Of a stretch of DNA of 64,000 bases, positions 25,752-33,993 are shown in pieces. Position 1 is the first letter of the stretch, and each line of letters starts with the position of its first letter. A model generated the notes under the pieces. It did no database searches, was not told the origin of the DNA, and saw only the letters and a program-made list of their open reading frames with translations. Origin of the DNA: CAZIKF01 sp964539825 (GTDB lineage: Bacteria > Muiribacteriota > UBA6191); NCBI GenBank assembly GCA_964539825.1, contig CAZIKF010000008.1, positions 62,001 to 126,000 of the forward strand, written 5' to 3'. Made by a program: the position numbers and the translations under genes.

Positions 25752-26381
25752 TTAACGGGAATAGTACTCGACTACGAGGTTTTCCTGAATGTCCATCTCA
25801 AGCTCATTACGCGATGGCATTCGTGTGTACGAACCCGTCATTGCTGTTCCATCTACATCAACCCAGGCGGGAATTCCCCGTGATGCTGCGTTCACAAAGT
25901 TCCCTTGAATTCTCTTCTGGACCTTGGAGCCTTCTTTAAGCGAAATTTTCGCTCCGGGCTTTACAAGAATGGATGGGATACTGGCCTTACACCCATCCAG
26001 CAAAAAGTGTCCATGGGATACCATTTGCCTGGCTTGTGCACGGGAACTTCCAAATCCCATGCGGTAAACCAGATTGTCCAACCTGGACTCCAGTATCTGA
26101 AACAATGCCTCTCCGGTCACCGGGTGCTTTTTGGCCATGTGATAATAGCGACCGAACTGATGCTCCAGAACACCATAGGTGTTACGCAACTTTTGCTTTT
26201 CTTGAAGTTGAACTCCGTAGTTTGAGAGCTTTTTGAGCCTTCTGTTTGGCTGAGATCCTGGTAAAACACCAGGTCTGGCCTCTATGGCGCACTTAACGGT
26301 ATAACACCGCTCCCCCTTCAAAAACAGCTTTACTTTAGCCCTGCGGCAGATTTTGCAAGCTGAACCTCGATATCTAGCCAT
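25752..26381 (-). CDS. rpsD: 30S ribosomal protein S4
   Basis: S4 nucleates assembly of the 30S body. The 209-residue protein has the N-terminal zinc-type pattern CxxC at residues 9-12 and further cysteines in 'GERCYTVKC', an S4 RNA-binding domain around 'LDNLVYRMGFGSSRAQARQM', and the ending 'ENLVVEYYSR'. The C+ form suggests the cell does not rely on zinc-free S4. Confidence 0.98.
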   Translation of the reverse strand: MARYRGSACKICRRAKVKLFLKGERCYTVKCAIEARPGVLPGSQPNRRLKKLSNYGVQLQEKQKLRNTYGVLEHQFGRYYHMAKKHPVTGEALFQILESRLDNLVYRMGFGSSRAQARQMVSHGHFLLDGCKASIPSILVKPGAKISLKEGSKVQKRIQGNFVNAASRGIPAWVDVDGTAMTGSYTRMPSRNELEMDIQENLVVEYYSR

Positions 26382-26407
26382 GATCCTTCTCCTGTGCCTT
26401 CAAGCAC

Positions 26408-26782
26408 TTACATCCTTCTACGTTTCTTCAATTTGCATCCATTATGAGGATGGGGCGTAATATCTTTCATTCCAGCTACCCTGATTGAGGAATGGTGAAA
26501 TGCCTTTACCGCTGAATCTTTCCCTTGTCCAGGACCACTTACATAAATTTCAACCAAATTCATGCCCATATCCTGCCCTTCCTTGACCACCTTGTTGGCG
26601 GCTAGTTGAGCTGCATAGGGAGTGTTCTTTCGTGAGCCTTTGAATCCTACGTTGCCCGAGCTGGACCACGCGACCACGTCACCGGACATATCCGTAAGAC
26701 TGACGATGGTGTTATTGAAAGAGGAACGAATGTAGCATCGCCCTTTTGTAATCGTCCTTTTAACTTTCTTCGCTACACCCAT
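26408..26782 (-). CDS. rpsK: 30S ribosomal protein S11
   Basis: 124 residues, located on the 30S platform near the mRNA exit. Clear family segments are 'ASFNNTIVS'-like 'SSFNNTIVSLTDMSGDVVAW', 'GFKGSRKNTPYAAQLAA', 'VSGPGQGKDSAVKAF' and the basic tail 'PHPHNGCKLKKRRRM'. It sits between rpsM and rpsD as usual. Confidence 0.98.
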   Translation of the reverse strand: MGVAKKVKRTITKGRCYIRSSFNNTIVSLTDMSGDVVAWSSSGNVGFKGSRKNTPYAAQLAANKVVKEGQDMGMNLVEIYVSGPGQGKDSAVKAFHHSSIRVAGMKDITPHPHNGCKLKKRRRM

Positions 26783-26791
26783 GGTACTAAC

Positions 26792-27163
26792 CTACTTCTT
26801 TCGCCTTGCTCCGACAGTTTTACGAGGACCTTTACGGGTCCTTGCGTTAGTTTTGGTTCTTTGCCCGCGGGCAGGAAGCCCTCTTCGATGGCGAAGACCA
26901 CGATAACAACCGATGTCCATCAATCGCTTGATGTTCATGTTGACTTCACGGCGCAGATCTCCTTCAACCTTTCGATTTTCCGAGATTTCTTTGGCGATTT
27001 TGGAGATTTCCCCATCAGTCAAATCTTTTACACGTGTGTCAAAATCCACACCCAGGCCGGTAAGGATATCTCGGGAAGCCGTGATCCCAATCCCATAAAT
27101 ATAGGTCAGGGCATACTCCACCCTCTTTTGCCTCGGTAAATCAATACCTGCGATCCTTGCCAT
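26792..27163 (-). CDS. rpsM: 30S ribosomal protein S13
   Basis: 123 residues; S13 contacts the P-site tRNA and forms intersubunit bridges. The frame is open upstream, but the true start is the ATG at 27163, giving MARIAGIDLPRQKR, preceded by an AGGAGG site. It shows the helix-two-turn-helix 'YIYGIGITASRDIL' and the basic C-terminus 'RGQRTKTNARTRKGPRKTV'. It follows rpmJ by 8 bases. Confidence 0.97.
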   Translation of the reverse strand: MARIAGIDLPRQKRVEYALTYIYGIGITASRDILTGLGVDFDTRVKDLTDGEISKIAKEISENRKVEGDLRREVNMNIKRLMDIGCYRGLRHRRGLPARGQRTKTNARTRKGPRKTVGARRKK

Positions 27164-27171
27164 GATTCCTC

Positions 27172-27285
27172 CTACCCTTGCCTCTGCTTGTGCTTGGCCG
27201 TTTCGCAAATTACACGAACTACACCTTTTCTTCGAATGATTTTGCACTTTTCGCAAATCTTCTTAACCGATGATCTTACCTTCAT
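27172..27285 (-). CDS. rpmJ: 50S ribosomal protein L36
   Basis: A 37-residue gene below most length cut-offs, reading MKVRSSVKKICEKCKIIRRK and onward. It holds the zinc ligands CxxC, a third Cys 12 residues later and a His near the end (C+ form of L36). Its ATG overlaps the adk stop as ATGA, and it stops just before the AGGAGG site of rpsM. Bacteria usually place infA before rpmJ here; it is not present. Confidence 0.95.
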   Translation of the reverse strand: MKVRSSVKKICEKCKIIRRKGVVRVICETAKHKQRQG

Positions 27286-27971
27286 GACACTTGCCCCCTT
27301 GACTCAACCGCCGCTTCAGACTCATTTGCGAGTTCGGAAACGATCCGTTGTGTAATCTCCTTTTTATCGTGATTTCCTTCGATGTCAAGTACGACCCCCA
27401 TTTTTTTGTAATATCCAAGTATGGGTTCCGTATTTTCGCGGTAAACATCCAGTCTTTGCTGAACCACTTTTTCCTGATCATCAGTTCTGATGGTTAACTC
27501 CATATCAGGATGGGAATCACAGTACCCTTCCTTAATAGGCGGCAGGTCCTGAATATGATAGATCTTGCCACATTCAGAGCAGACTCTCCGACCCGACAAC
27601 CGGGCTACAACAACAGAGTCCTCAACTTTCAAGTTGATCACGCGATCAACCTTCACCCCACGGCTTCCAAATGCCTCATCGAGAGCCTGGGCCTGGTCCA
27701 GTGTCCTCGGAAAACCATCCAGTAGAAACCCCTGATTTTTAGCCACAAGGTCCACTACCACTTTCAAAATCATCTCTATCATCACTTCATCAGGAACCAA
27801 TCCACCGGAATCCATATAGGATTTCGCTTTCATACCCAATTCCTGACCCTCCTGAACAGATTGCCGCAGAAGATCTCCGGAGGACAGGTGAGAAATGCCG
27901 AATTGCTCAGCAAGCATCACTGCCTGTGTCCCCTTCCCTGCTCCGGGAGGTCCCATAATCAAGAATTTCAT
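27282..27971 (-). CDS. adk: Adenylate kinase
   Basis: Interconverts AMP, ADP and ATP. The 229 residues start 'MKFLIMGPPGAGKGTQAVML' (P-loop), followed by the AMP-binding 'SSGDLLRQ' and 'GFLLDGFPRTLDQA'. A long-form LID domain begins CSECGKIYH and closes with YCDSHPD, giving an apparent three-Cys, one-His metal site rather than the usual four Cys. The last 15 residues extend beyond the normal end. The ATG shares a base with the secY stop. Confidence 0.96.
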   Translation of the reverse strand: MKFLIMGPPGAGKGTQAVMLAEQFGISHLSSGDLLRQSVQEGQELGMKAKSYMDSGGLVPDEVMIEMILKVVVDLVAKNQGFLLDGFPRTLDQAQALDEAFGSRGVKVDRVINLKVEDSVVVARLSGRRVCSECGKIYHIQDLPPIKEGYCDSHPDMELTIRTDDQEKVVQQRLDVYRENTEPILGYYKKMGVVLDIEGNHDKKEITQRIVSELANESEAAVESRGQVS

Positions 27972-29263
27972 TATGACCTCATAAATCCTTCATAATGGCG
28001 AGTAACCATATAAGATTCCATTTGCCTCACGGTATCCAGCATCACGCTGACCACGATAAGGAGACTAGTTCCTCCAAAATAGAACGTGACGTTCAAGTAC
28101 TTGGTCATCAGGGGTGGGATGATTGACACCAGTGCCAGAAACAATGCTCCGCAAAGCGTGATTCTGGTAACGATCCGGTCAATGAAATCTGCAGTCTTAC
28201 GCCCTGCACGGATCCCGGGAATGAACCCCCCGTACTTCTTGAGGTTCTCCGCCATTTCAGTTGGGTTCAACTGAATAGCCGTATAAAAATACGTAAAAAA
28301 GACGATTAGAAGAACGTATGCACTGATATGGAACCAATGGGTATAACCGAACCAGATCGAGGCTGTCACAAAAAAATCATGTTGGAAACGGTTTTGGAGG
28401 TATTGAAAAATTAAGGGTGGAAACATCATCACCGAGGAAGCAAAAATGATGGGTATCACTCCAGCCATATTCACCCTTAAGGGAATAAAAGACTTGAGCC
28501 CGCCCTGGGTCCGGCCTCCAGCGGTACGACGCGCATGCTGAATTGGAATCTTTCGGACTCCATCCTGGATATACACAATTGCCGCTATTACAAATAAACA
28601 AATGGCGGTAATCGTTGTAATACGTGCCACACTGGGAATATTGGAGAAGTCGGTCACTTGAATTGTTTCCACGATGGCCGCAGGAAATGTCGCCAGAATT
28701 CCAACCGTAATCAACAGAGACATTCCATTTCCAATCCCTTTGGAAGTCATCTGTTCCCCTAACCACATGATGAATGCGGTACCTGCAGAAAGGGTAATGA
28801 CAGCCATGGCGGTAAATTTCCACCCCAGCATATTGGGGAGGACCACACCGGGCATCGACTCAAGCCAGGTGGAAATACCCAGGGCCTGAACAGAACCAAG
28901 GAAGACGGTTCCATATTTTGTATACATCTGAATCTTCTTGCGCCCCTCGCTACCCTCTTCCTTCTGCAGCCGTTCAAGATAGGGAACTACATACACGAGA
29001 AGCTGCATAATGATAGAAGCGTTGATATAAGGAGCAATGCCTAATGAGAAAACGCTGAATCTTTCCAGGGCGCCCCCGGAAAACATGTTCAAAAATCCCA
29101 GCACACCTTGTTGACCTTGAAAGACATTTGCAACCGCTTCCGGATCGACACCCGGGGTGGGAATCTGGCATCCAAGCCGAAAGACGGCAACCATGCCCAA
29201 AGTGAAGAGAACTCGAGATCGAAGTTCATCTATAGTCCAGATGTTTTGAAGAATTTTAAGCAC
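27971..29263 (-). CDS. secY: Preprotein translocase subunit SecY
   Basis: Central channel of the Sec translocon, 430 residues with ten predicted helices. Typical segments are 'FRLGCQIPTPGVDP', the plug region 'LNMFSGGALERFSVFSLGI', 'PYINASIIMQLL', 'LNPTEMAENLKKYGGFIPGI' and the end 'YMVTRHYEGFMR'. It overlaps rplO by 8 bases at its start and adk by one base at its end. It will export the giant proteins, pilins and anchored binding proteins of this window. Confidence 0.98.
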   Translation of the reverse strand: MLKILQNIWTIDELRSRVLFTLGMVAVFRLGCQIPTPGVDPEAVANVFQGQQGVLGFLNMFSGGALERFSVFSLGIAPYINASIIMQLLVYVVPYLERLQKEEGSEGRKKIQMYTKYGTVFLGSVQALGISTWLESMPGVVLPNMLGWKFTAMAVITLSAGTAFIMWLGEQMTSKGIGNGMSLLITVGILATFPAAIVETIQVTDFSNIPSVARITTITAICLFVIAAIVYIQDGVRKIPIQHARRTAGGRTQGGLKSFIPLRVNMAGVIPIIFASSVMMFPPLIFQYLQNRFQHDFFVTASIWFGYTHWFHISAYVLLIVFFTYFYTAIQLNPTEMAENLKKYGGFIPGIRAGRKTADFIDRIVTRITLCGALFLALVSIIPPLMTKYLNVTFYFGGTSLLIVVSVMLDTVRQMESYMVTRHYEGFMRS

Positions 29264-29699
29264 TCACAACCTCTACAGTTCCACCAGCACTCTTAATCTT
29301 GGCCTCAGCAGACTGGGAAAACTTATGTGCCTTAACAGTTAGCTTTTTGGTTAACTCTCCACCACCGAGGACTTTGACTCTTCCCCTTGGATGAAGCCAT
29401 CCCTTTTCGATGAGAAGCTCTGGTGTGATCTCGCTTCCGTCTTCAAAGGTATTGAGTACCGAAAGATTTAGAGGTACATATTCGACCCTGAAAATATTGT
29501 TAAACCCTCTTTTTGGAACCCGGCGAAACAATGGAGTTTGTCCACCTTCGAAACCTACATATGGATGAGAACTTCCTGAACGGGAAAGCTGACCCTTCTG
29601 CCCCCGGCCGCATGTCTTGGACCCGGCGCTAAATCCCAGGTTATATCGCTTTTTATTAGTCCTGCTTTTTATTCGCCCGATTTTGCCAATTTCCAACAT
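29256..29699 (-). CDS. rplO: 50S ribosomal protein L15
   Basis: Late-assembling 23S rRNA-binding protein, 147 residues from the ATG at 29699 (an in-frame GTG nine bases upstream is less likely). Family features are 'GSKTCGRGQKGQLSRSG', 'GFEGGQTPLFRRVPKRGF' and 'VKVLGGGELTKKLTVKAHKFS'. Order rpmD-rplO-secY is standard for the spc operon. Confidence 0.96.
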   Translation of the reverse strand: MLEIGKIGRIKSRTNKKRYNLGFSAGSKTCGRGQKGQLSRSGSSHPYVGFEGGQTPLFRRVPKRGFNNIFRVEYVPLNLSVLNTFEDGSEITPELLIEKGWLHPRGRVKVLGGGELTKKLTVKAHKFSQSAEAKIKSAGGTVEVVSA

Positions 29700-29735
29700 G
29701 GGGAACACCGCCTCTTCTTTTAGAATCTATGCCAG

Positions 29736-29948
29736 TTACTCAGCTGACTCCGAGCCCGCCGATTCTTCCATTAACTCTTCTACCACCACAAGATGGGCAA
29801 CTTTCTTAATCATTCCAAGGATCTCCGGTCTGGAATTATGGATTTTGCTCGCGTTAGTCTTCATAAGACCTAAAGCGTCCAAATTTGCCTTCTGACGGCC
29901 GGAGATTCCGATACTGCTGCGAACGCGGGTTACTTTGATCTGCTTCAT
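29736..29948 (-). CDS. rpmD: 50S ribosomal protein L30
   Basis: Bacterial-type L30: 'KQIKVTRVRSSIGISGRQKA', then 'LDALGLMKTNASKIHN' and 'MIKKVAHLVVVEE'. The protein is 70 residues, about ten longer than common forms, through an acidic tail (ESAGSESAE). It lies between rpsE and rplO with short gaps. Confidence 0.94.
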   Translation of the reverse strand: MKQIKVTRVRSSIGISGRQKANLDALGLMKTNASKIHNSRPEILGMIKKVAHLVVVEELMEESAGSESAE

Positions 29949-29956
29949 GGCTGCTC

Positions 29957-30685
29957 CTAATGAAAGATCTCATCCGTGGTTCGTCCGCGAAGCTTGGAAA
30001 TATCCTTCAAAGACTGCAGACTCTCCAGGGCCTTAACGGTGGCTCTCAACACATTTACAGGATTATTCGAACCCAGGGATTTCGAGAGAATGTTTCGATA
30101 TCCGGCAGCTTCGACGACGGCCCGAATTGAGCCTCCGGCAATCACCCCGGTACCTTCGGATGCTGGTTTCAAAAAAACTTTTCCAGCGCCACTCTTGGCC
30201 GAGACTTCGTAAGGAATCGTACCATTTACCATCACGGTGGAAATCATATTCCTTTTAGCATTCGCAAAACTTTTCTGAATAGAACCGGGTACTTCATTTG
30301 CTTTTCCCAGGCCAACACCGACGCGCCCCTTACCATCACCAACAACAGAGATCGTTGAAAAACTGAAGCGTCGACCGCCTTTGACCACTTTAGCCACCCT
30401 GGAAATTCGGACAACCGTTTCAATTAATTCCTGCTCATCCTCACTTTGCTCTCTTCTGTGCCCATCGCTGCGCTTGCCTTCGGCAGCCGGCTCAGGAGCC
30501 ACTTTTTCCAATGGGGTAGAAAACTCAGGTTTCTTTTCACCTTCGTCTGCCACTGGCTCAACAGTTTCCTGCGATCCATCAGCCACTGCTTCTGCAACTT
30601 TTTCTACAACAACATCAGGTGTGGAAGTCTTAGCCTCTACTTGCTCTTCTACCTTTTCGTCTTTGTTTTTATCCTTGGTGGTCAT
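29957..30685 (-). CDS. rpsE: 30S ribosomal protein S5 with long acidic N-terminal extension
   Basis: S5 sits at the mRNA entry channel and affects decoding fidelity. The conserved body begins near residue 86 ('ELIETVVRISRVAKVVKGGR') and includes 'GKGRVGVGLGKANEVPGSI', 'SEGTGVIAGGSIRAVVEAAG' and 'LGSNNPVNVLRATVKAL'. The first 85 or so residues are an extra tail rich in Glu, Lys, Pro, Val and Ala that ordinary S5 (about 165 residues) lacks. The ATG at 30685 lies 14 bases after rplR. I saw no closer start with a good ribosome site, so the extension is probably translated. Confidence 0.95.
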   Translation of the reverse strand: MTTKDKNKDEKVEEQVEAKTSTPDVVVEKVAEAVADGSQETVEPVADEGEKKPEFSTPLEKVAPEPAAEGKRSDGHRREQSEDEQELIETVVRISRVAKVVKGGRRFSFSTISVVGDGKGRVGVGLGKANEVPGSIQKSFANAKRNMISTVMVNGTIPYEVSAKSGAGKVFLKPASEGTGVIAGGSIRAVVEAAGYRNILSKSLGSNNPVNVLRATVKALESLQSLKDISKLRGRTTDEIFH

Positions 30686-30699
30686 TATGCTTAACTCCG

Positions 30700-31068
30700 T
30701 CAGCGTAAAAGCTTCTCATCGCGAACTACTTCTGCAAGTGCCTTCACGATCCCATGATAGCGATACCCATTTCTATCGAATATGACCTCATCAATTGACT
30801 TTTCCTTGATCCTCAAGGCGATGAGCTTCCCTACTTCCTGAGCCCGCTCTGTACGAGATTTTCCTCCCAGGGCTTTGCGAATCTCAGGACTCAGGGTTGA
30901 GGCGCCGGTCACGGTCCGCTGCCCATCATCATCTACAACTTGCGCGTAGAGGTGCTTGAGACTCTTAAACACCACAAGACGTGGTCTTTGCTGAGTTCCG
31001 TGGACCTTCTTACGCACCCTTTGGTGCCGCATGATCCTACGTACTGCTGTGTCCTTTATATCTGCCAT
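30700..31068 (-). CDS. rplR: 50S ribosomal protein L18
   Basis: 122-residue 5S rRNA-binding protein. Recognised from 'RPRLVVFKSLKHLYAQVVDD', 'KSRTERAQEVGKLIALRIKE' and 'EVIFDRNGYRYHGIVKALAE'. It occupies the normal place between rplF and rpsE. Confidence 0.97.
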   Translation of the reverse strand: MADIKDTAVRRIMRHQRVRKKVHGTQQRPRLVVFKSLKHLYAQVVDDDGQRTVTGASTLSPEIRKALGGKSRTERAQEVGKLIALRIKEKSIDEVIFDRNGYRYHGIVKALAEVVRDEKLLR

Positions 31069-31077
31069 TTCGAACCT

Positions 31078-31641
31078 CTACTTCTTTCCTGCTTTTTTAC
31101 CAGCCTTGAGTCGAACCTGCTCGCCGGTATAGCGAATTCCCTTACCCTTATAAGGTTCTACGGGTCGCTGTCTCTTAAGCTCAGCTGCGAATTGTCCGAT
31201 TTTTGCCTTATCTATTCCAGTCAATGTAATCTCATCCTGCTTTTTCGTGATTTCCGCTTTGACGCCATCAGGAATAGGCATAATCACATCATGGGACTTA
31301 CCTACTTCCAGCTGAACATTTTTTCCTTGTAAAGAAGCACGGTATCCGACCCCTACGAGGGTGAGTTTTTTCTCGTAGCCCTGCGACACCCCGGTCACCA
31401 TATTATTTACGAGGGCACGCATCAGACCATGCAAAGCGCGGGTCTTTCTATGATCATCTTTTGGTCTAACTACCAGCGCGCTGGGGGAAATCTCAACTTC
31501 AACCTTGGAATGGACTGTTAAAGAAAGGGTGCCAAGCTTTCCACTCACTGTCAGTTGATCATCCTGCAGTTGAGCTTTCACTCCTTCCGGTAAAATCACT
31601 GGAAGCCTTCCAACTCTTGATGTATTTGCTTTCGATTCCAT
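31078..31641 (-). CDS. rplF: 50S ribosomal protein L6
   Basis: 187 residues with the two-repeat L6 fold: 'SRVGRLPVILPEGVKAQL' at the N-terminus, 'LMRALVNNMVTGVSQGYEKK' in the middle and 'KRQRPVEPYKGKGIRYTGE' near the C-terminus. It lies near the factor-binding site of the 50S subunit. The Lys-rich end is slightly longer than in E. coli. Confidence 0.98.
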   Translation of the reverse strand: MESKANTSRVGRLPVILPEGVKAQLQDDQLTVSGKLGTLSLTVHSKVEVEISPSALVVRPKDDHRKTRALHGLMRALVNNMVTGVSQGYEKKLTLVGVGYRASLQGKNVQLEVGKSHDVIMPIPDGVKAEITKKQDEITLTGIDKAKIGQFAAELKRQRPVEPYKGKGIRYTGEQVRLKAGKKAGKK

Positions 31642-31650
31642 AGGTTTCTC

Positions 31651-32043
31651 CTACCAGAGGTAGCAAAGAACTTCTCCACCGATTCCAAGTTGCCGAGCCT
31701 TCTTACCGGCTAAAACTCCCTTGGAGGTAGTTAGAACTGCGGTTCCAAAACCACCCATCACCCGAGGTATCTCTGTCTTACCCACGTATTTACGAATTCC
31801 AGGACGGGATATTCTCTTTAAGCCCTGAAGAACTCGTTCACTTTCCTTGTATTTCAGGTGTAGCACCAGGTTCGTCTTGGGCGCTTCCCCTTCAATCTCA
31901 TAATCCTCTATATAGCCTTCACTTTTCATCACATTGGCGATCTCCACTTTTAACTTTGAAGATGGCATTTTTACTTTCTGAAAACTCTTGTGAATGGCAT
32001 TACGAATTCTTGTCAGCATATCTGCAATTGGATCTGTCATCAT
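31651..32043 (-). CDS. rpsH: 30S ribosomal protein S8
   Basis: S8 binds the central domain of 16S rRNA and in many bacteria represses the spc operon. I set the start at the ATG at 32043 (followed by a second ATG), because a TAGGAGAGGGG site lies just before it. The longer open frame would start within the S14 stop region. This gives 130 residues, the usual length: 'MTDPIADMLTRIRNA', 'ISRPGIRKYVGKTEIPRVMG' and the end 'GGEVLCYLW'. Confidence 0.96.
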   Translation of the reverse strand: MMTDPIADMLTRIRNAIHKSFQKVKMPSSKLKVEIANVMKSEGYIEDYEIEGEAPKTNLVLHLKYKESERVLQGLKRISRPGIRKYVGKTEIPRVMGGFGTAVLTTSKGVLAGKKARQLGIGGEVLCYLW

Positions 32044-32057
32044 GATGTTCCCCTCTC

Positions 32058-32243
32058 CTACCAACTGGCCTTATATACGCCAGGTAGCATCAAATTTCCG
32101 GCAAATTCACGAAAACAAATACGGCACAGATCAAAGCGCCTGATATAAGCTCTTGACCTGCCGCAAACACTACAGCGGTTGTATTCTCTGGTCGAGAACT
32201 TTGGTTGTCTCTTCTGCTTGGCGATCAACGACTTTTTTGCCAT
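32058..32243 (-). CDS. rpsZ: 30S ribosomal protein S14, zinc-binding type
   Basis: The 61-residue short form of S14 with the zinc ribbon CSVCGRSRAYIRRFDLCRIC. The start 'MAKKSLIAKQKRQPKFSTRE' and end 'GNLMLPGVYKASW' fit type Z. It overlaps the rplE stop by one base. Confidence 0.96.
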   Translation of the reverse strand: MAKKSLIAKQKRQPKFSTREYNRCSVCGRSRAYIRRFDLCRICFREFAGNLMLPGVYKASW

Positions 32244-32794
32244 TACTTACTCCTGGTCCTTACGAATGGAAGTCCTAATTCCTCTAACAGGGCGAGCGCA
32301 TCCTCGTTTTTCGAGGTGGACGTTACGAATGTGATGTTCATCCCCCGCACCTTCTCCATCTGATCGTAGTCAACTTCTGGAAAAATCAATTGTTCACGAA
32401 CTCCCAGGTTATAGTTACCCTGGCCGTCAAATGCCTTTCTGGACAAACCCTGAAAGTCCCTAACCCTGGGCAAAGCTGAACTCACCAACTTCTGCATAAA
32501 GTGGAACATTCTAGGACCCCGTAGAGTTACTTTGGAGCCGATCGGCATACCTTCACGAATCTTAAAATTCGAAAGGGACTTTCGAGCCCTGGTAACAATG
32601 GCTTTCTGCCCTGTGATTACACCTAGTTCATTGGCTGACGCTTCAACGAGTTTGCGATTATCCTTGGCATCCCCGACGCCGATATTCACAACGATCTTTT
32701 CAAGGCGGGGAACCTGCATAACATTGGCATAACCCAACTTCTTCATAAGCTGAGGAACGACTTCCTTTTTATATTTTTGCATTAATACAGCCAT
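32243..32794 (-). CDS. rplE: 50S ribosomal protein L5
   Basis: 183 residues; binds 5S rRNA and contacts the P-site tRNA. It shows 'NVMQVPRLEKIVVNIGVGDA', 'ITGQKAIVTRARKSLSNFKI', 'GMPIGSKVTLRG', 'VRDFQGLSRKAFDGQGNYN' and 'LGLPFVRTRSK'. It begins 3 bases after rplX. Confidence 0.98.
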   Translation of the reverse strand: MAVLMQKYKKEVVPQLMKKLGYANVMQVPRLEKIVVNIGVGDAKDNRKLVEASANELGVITGQKAIVTRARKSLSNFKIREGMPIGSKVTLRGPRMFHFMQKLVSSALPRVRDFQGLSRKAFDGQGNYNLGVREQLIFPEVDYDQMEKVRGMNITFVTSTSKNEDALALLEELGLPFVRTRSK

Positions 32795-32797
32795 GGC

Positions 32798-33127
32798 TTA
32801 TTCCTTGTCCAACATTTCCCCAGATTTCTTGGCAATCCTTACTTTGGTTCCATCATCGAGGACTTTAAATCCTACGCGGCTGACTTTTTCGGTTCCTGGA
32901 TCTACAGCCATCACATTAGAAACATGAATACCGGCTTCCTTCTCCATGATTTCTCCCGGTCTGCCTTCTCTTGACTTGACATGTTTCTTAATCAGATTAA
33001 CCTGTTCCACGTACACACGATCCTTGGCTTTATCAACCTTGATGATCGTGCCGCGTTTCCCCTTTTCTCGGCCGGAAATAACTTCCACCAGGTCCCCTTT
33101 TTTAATTCTAAATTTGGCATTCTTCAT
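32798..33127 (-). CDS. rplX: 50S ribosomal protein L24
   Basis: 109-residue assembly-initiating protein with a KOW motif at the start ('FRIKKGDLVEVISGREKGKR') and the family end 'SRVGFKVLDDGTKVRIAKKS'. It sits between rplN and rplE in standard spc order. Confidence 0.97.
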   Translation of the reverse strand: MKNAKFRIKKGDLVEVISGREKGKRGTIIKVDKAKDRVYVEQVNLIKKHVKSREGRPGEIMEKEAGIHVSNVMAVDPGTEKVSRVGFKVLDDGTKVRIAKKSGEMLDKE

Positions 33128-33140
33128 GGCGCTTCCTTCC

Positions 33141-33509
33141 TCAAATAACCTCAGGAGCCAGAGAGACTATTTTCATAAAGTTCTTGCCCCTTAACTCACG
33201 AGCCACAGGTCCAAACACGCGAGTTCCGCGAGGGTTGTTGCTCTTGTCCACGAGTACTGCCGCATTATCATCAAATCGAATCCAGCTACCGTCAGGGCGT
33301 CGTATTTCCTTGCGAGTTCTTACGATCACAGCCCGAACTACTTCCTTCTTCTTAACGTTACTTCCCGGTGTGGCGGACTTCACCGATGCAACAACCAGAT
33401 CCCCAACGGAAGCGTATCTCCGTCGTGTCCCGCCTAAAACCTTGAATGCCATCAATTCTCGGGCACCACTGTTGTCGGCAACTTTCAGTTTTGTCATTTC
33501 CTGGATCAT
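33141..33509 (-). CDS. rplN: 50S ribosomal protein L14
   Basis: 122 residues, normal length. It has 'MIQEMTKLKVADNSGARELM', 'IRRPDGSWIRFDDNAAVLVD', and 'PRGTRVFGPVARELR'. The protein lies at the subunit interface beside L19 and is the first gene of the classic spc set. Confidence 0.98.
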   Translation of the reverse strand: MIQEMTKLKVADNSGARELMAFKVLGGTRRRYASVGDLVVASVKSATPGSNVKKKEVVRAVIVRTRKEIRRPDGSWIRFDDNAAVLVDKSNNPRGTRVFGPVARELRGKNFMKIVSLAPEVI

Positions 33510-33532
33510 TGCTGCTTCCTTCCCGCTTCAAC

Positions 33533-33793
33533 CTACTTCTTTGCTACCTTAACCAGGCGATGTCTCTTTGTTTTAGACAGTGGCCGGGTCTCCATTACAT
33601 AGGCTTGATCTCCTACCTCACACTCTTCGTTTTCATCATGAAAAACCAGTGTCTTGGAGCGTCTTAAATACTTTTTATAAAGCCCATGCTTTTCCATGTA
33701 ATCAATTCGCAACGTGGCAGATTTCTGCATACTTTTTTTACATACTGTCCCGAAAACTAATTTGGGAATTTTTCGATTTGTATCCATGATCAT
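33533..33793 (-). CDS. rpsQ: 30S ribosomal protein S17
   Basis: S17 is a primary 16S rRNA-binding OB-fold protein. The core 'PKLVFGTVCKKSMQKSATL' and 'ECEVGDQAYVMETRPLSKTK' are clear. The start is uncertain: an ATG at 33793 has an AAGG site at the right distance, a second ATG lies at 33787, and a TTG at 33805 would overlap rpmC. With 33793 the protein has 86 residues. Confidence 0.93.
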   Translation of the reverse strand: MIMDTNRKIPKLVFGTVCKKSMQKSATLRIDYMEKHGLYKKYLRRSKTLVFHDENEECEVGDQAYVMETRPLSKTKRHRLVKVAKK

Positions 33794-33801
33794 CTCTACC
33801 T

Positions 33802-33993
33802 TCAAGCGCCCCTATTCTCAGAAAGAATCGTAAGTATTCTCGCGATTTCTCTACGCTTGGAACGAAGTCGCGCCTTATTTTCCAATTGACCTACCGCATG
33901 TTGGAACCGAAGATTGAATAATTCTTTCCGACTTTCGTCAAGCTTTTTCTGCAAATCTTCCATTCCTAGTTTTCTTATTTCTTGGTTTTTCAT
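33802..33993 (-). CDS. rpmC: 50S ribosomal protein L29
   Basis: 63 residues, two-helix protein at the tunnel exit where signal recognition particle docks. The ATG at 33993 overlaps the rplP stop as ATGA and gives 'MKNQEIRKLGMEDLQKKL', then 'ELFNLRFQHAVGQLENKARL' and 'REIARILTIL'. The longer open frame into rplP is not used. Confidence 0.96.
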   Translation of the reverse strand: MKNQEIRKLGMEDLQKKLDESRKELFNLRFQHAVGQLENKARLRSKRREIARILTILSENRGA

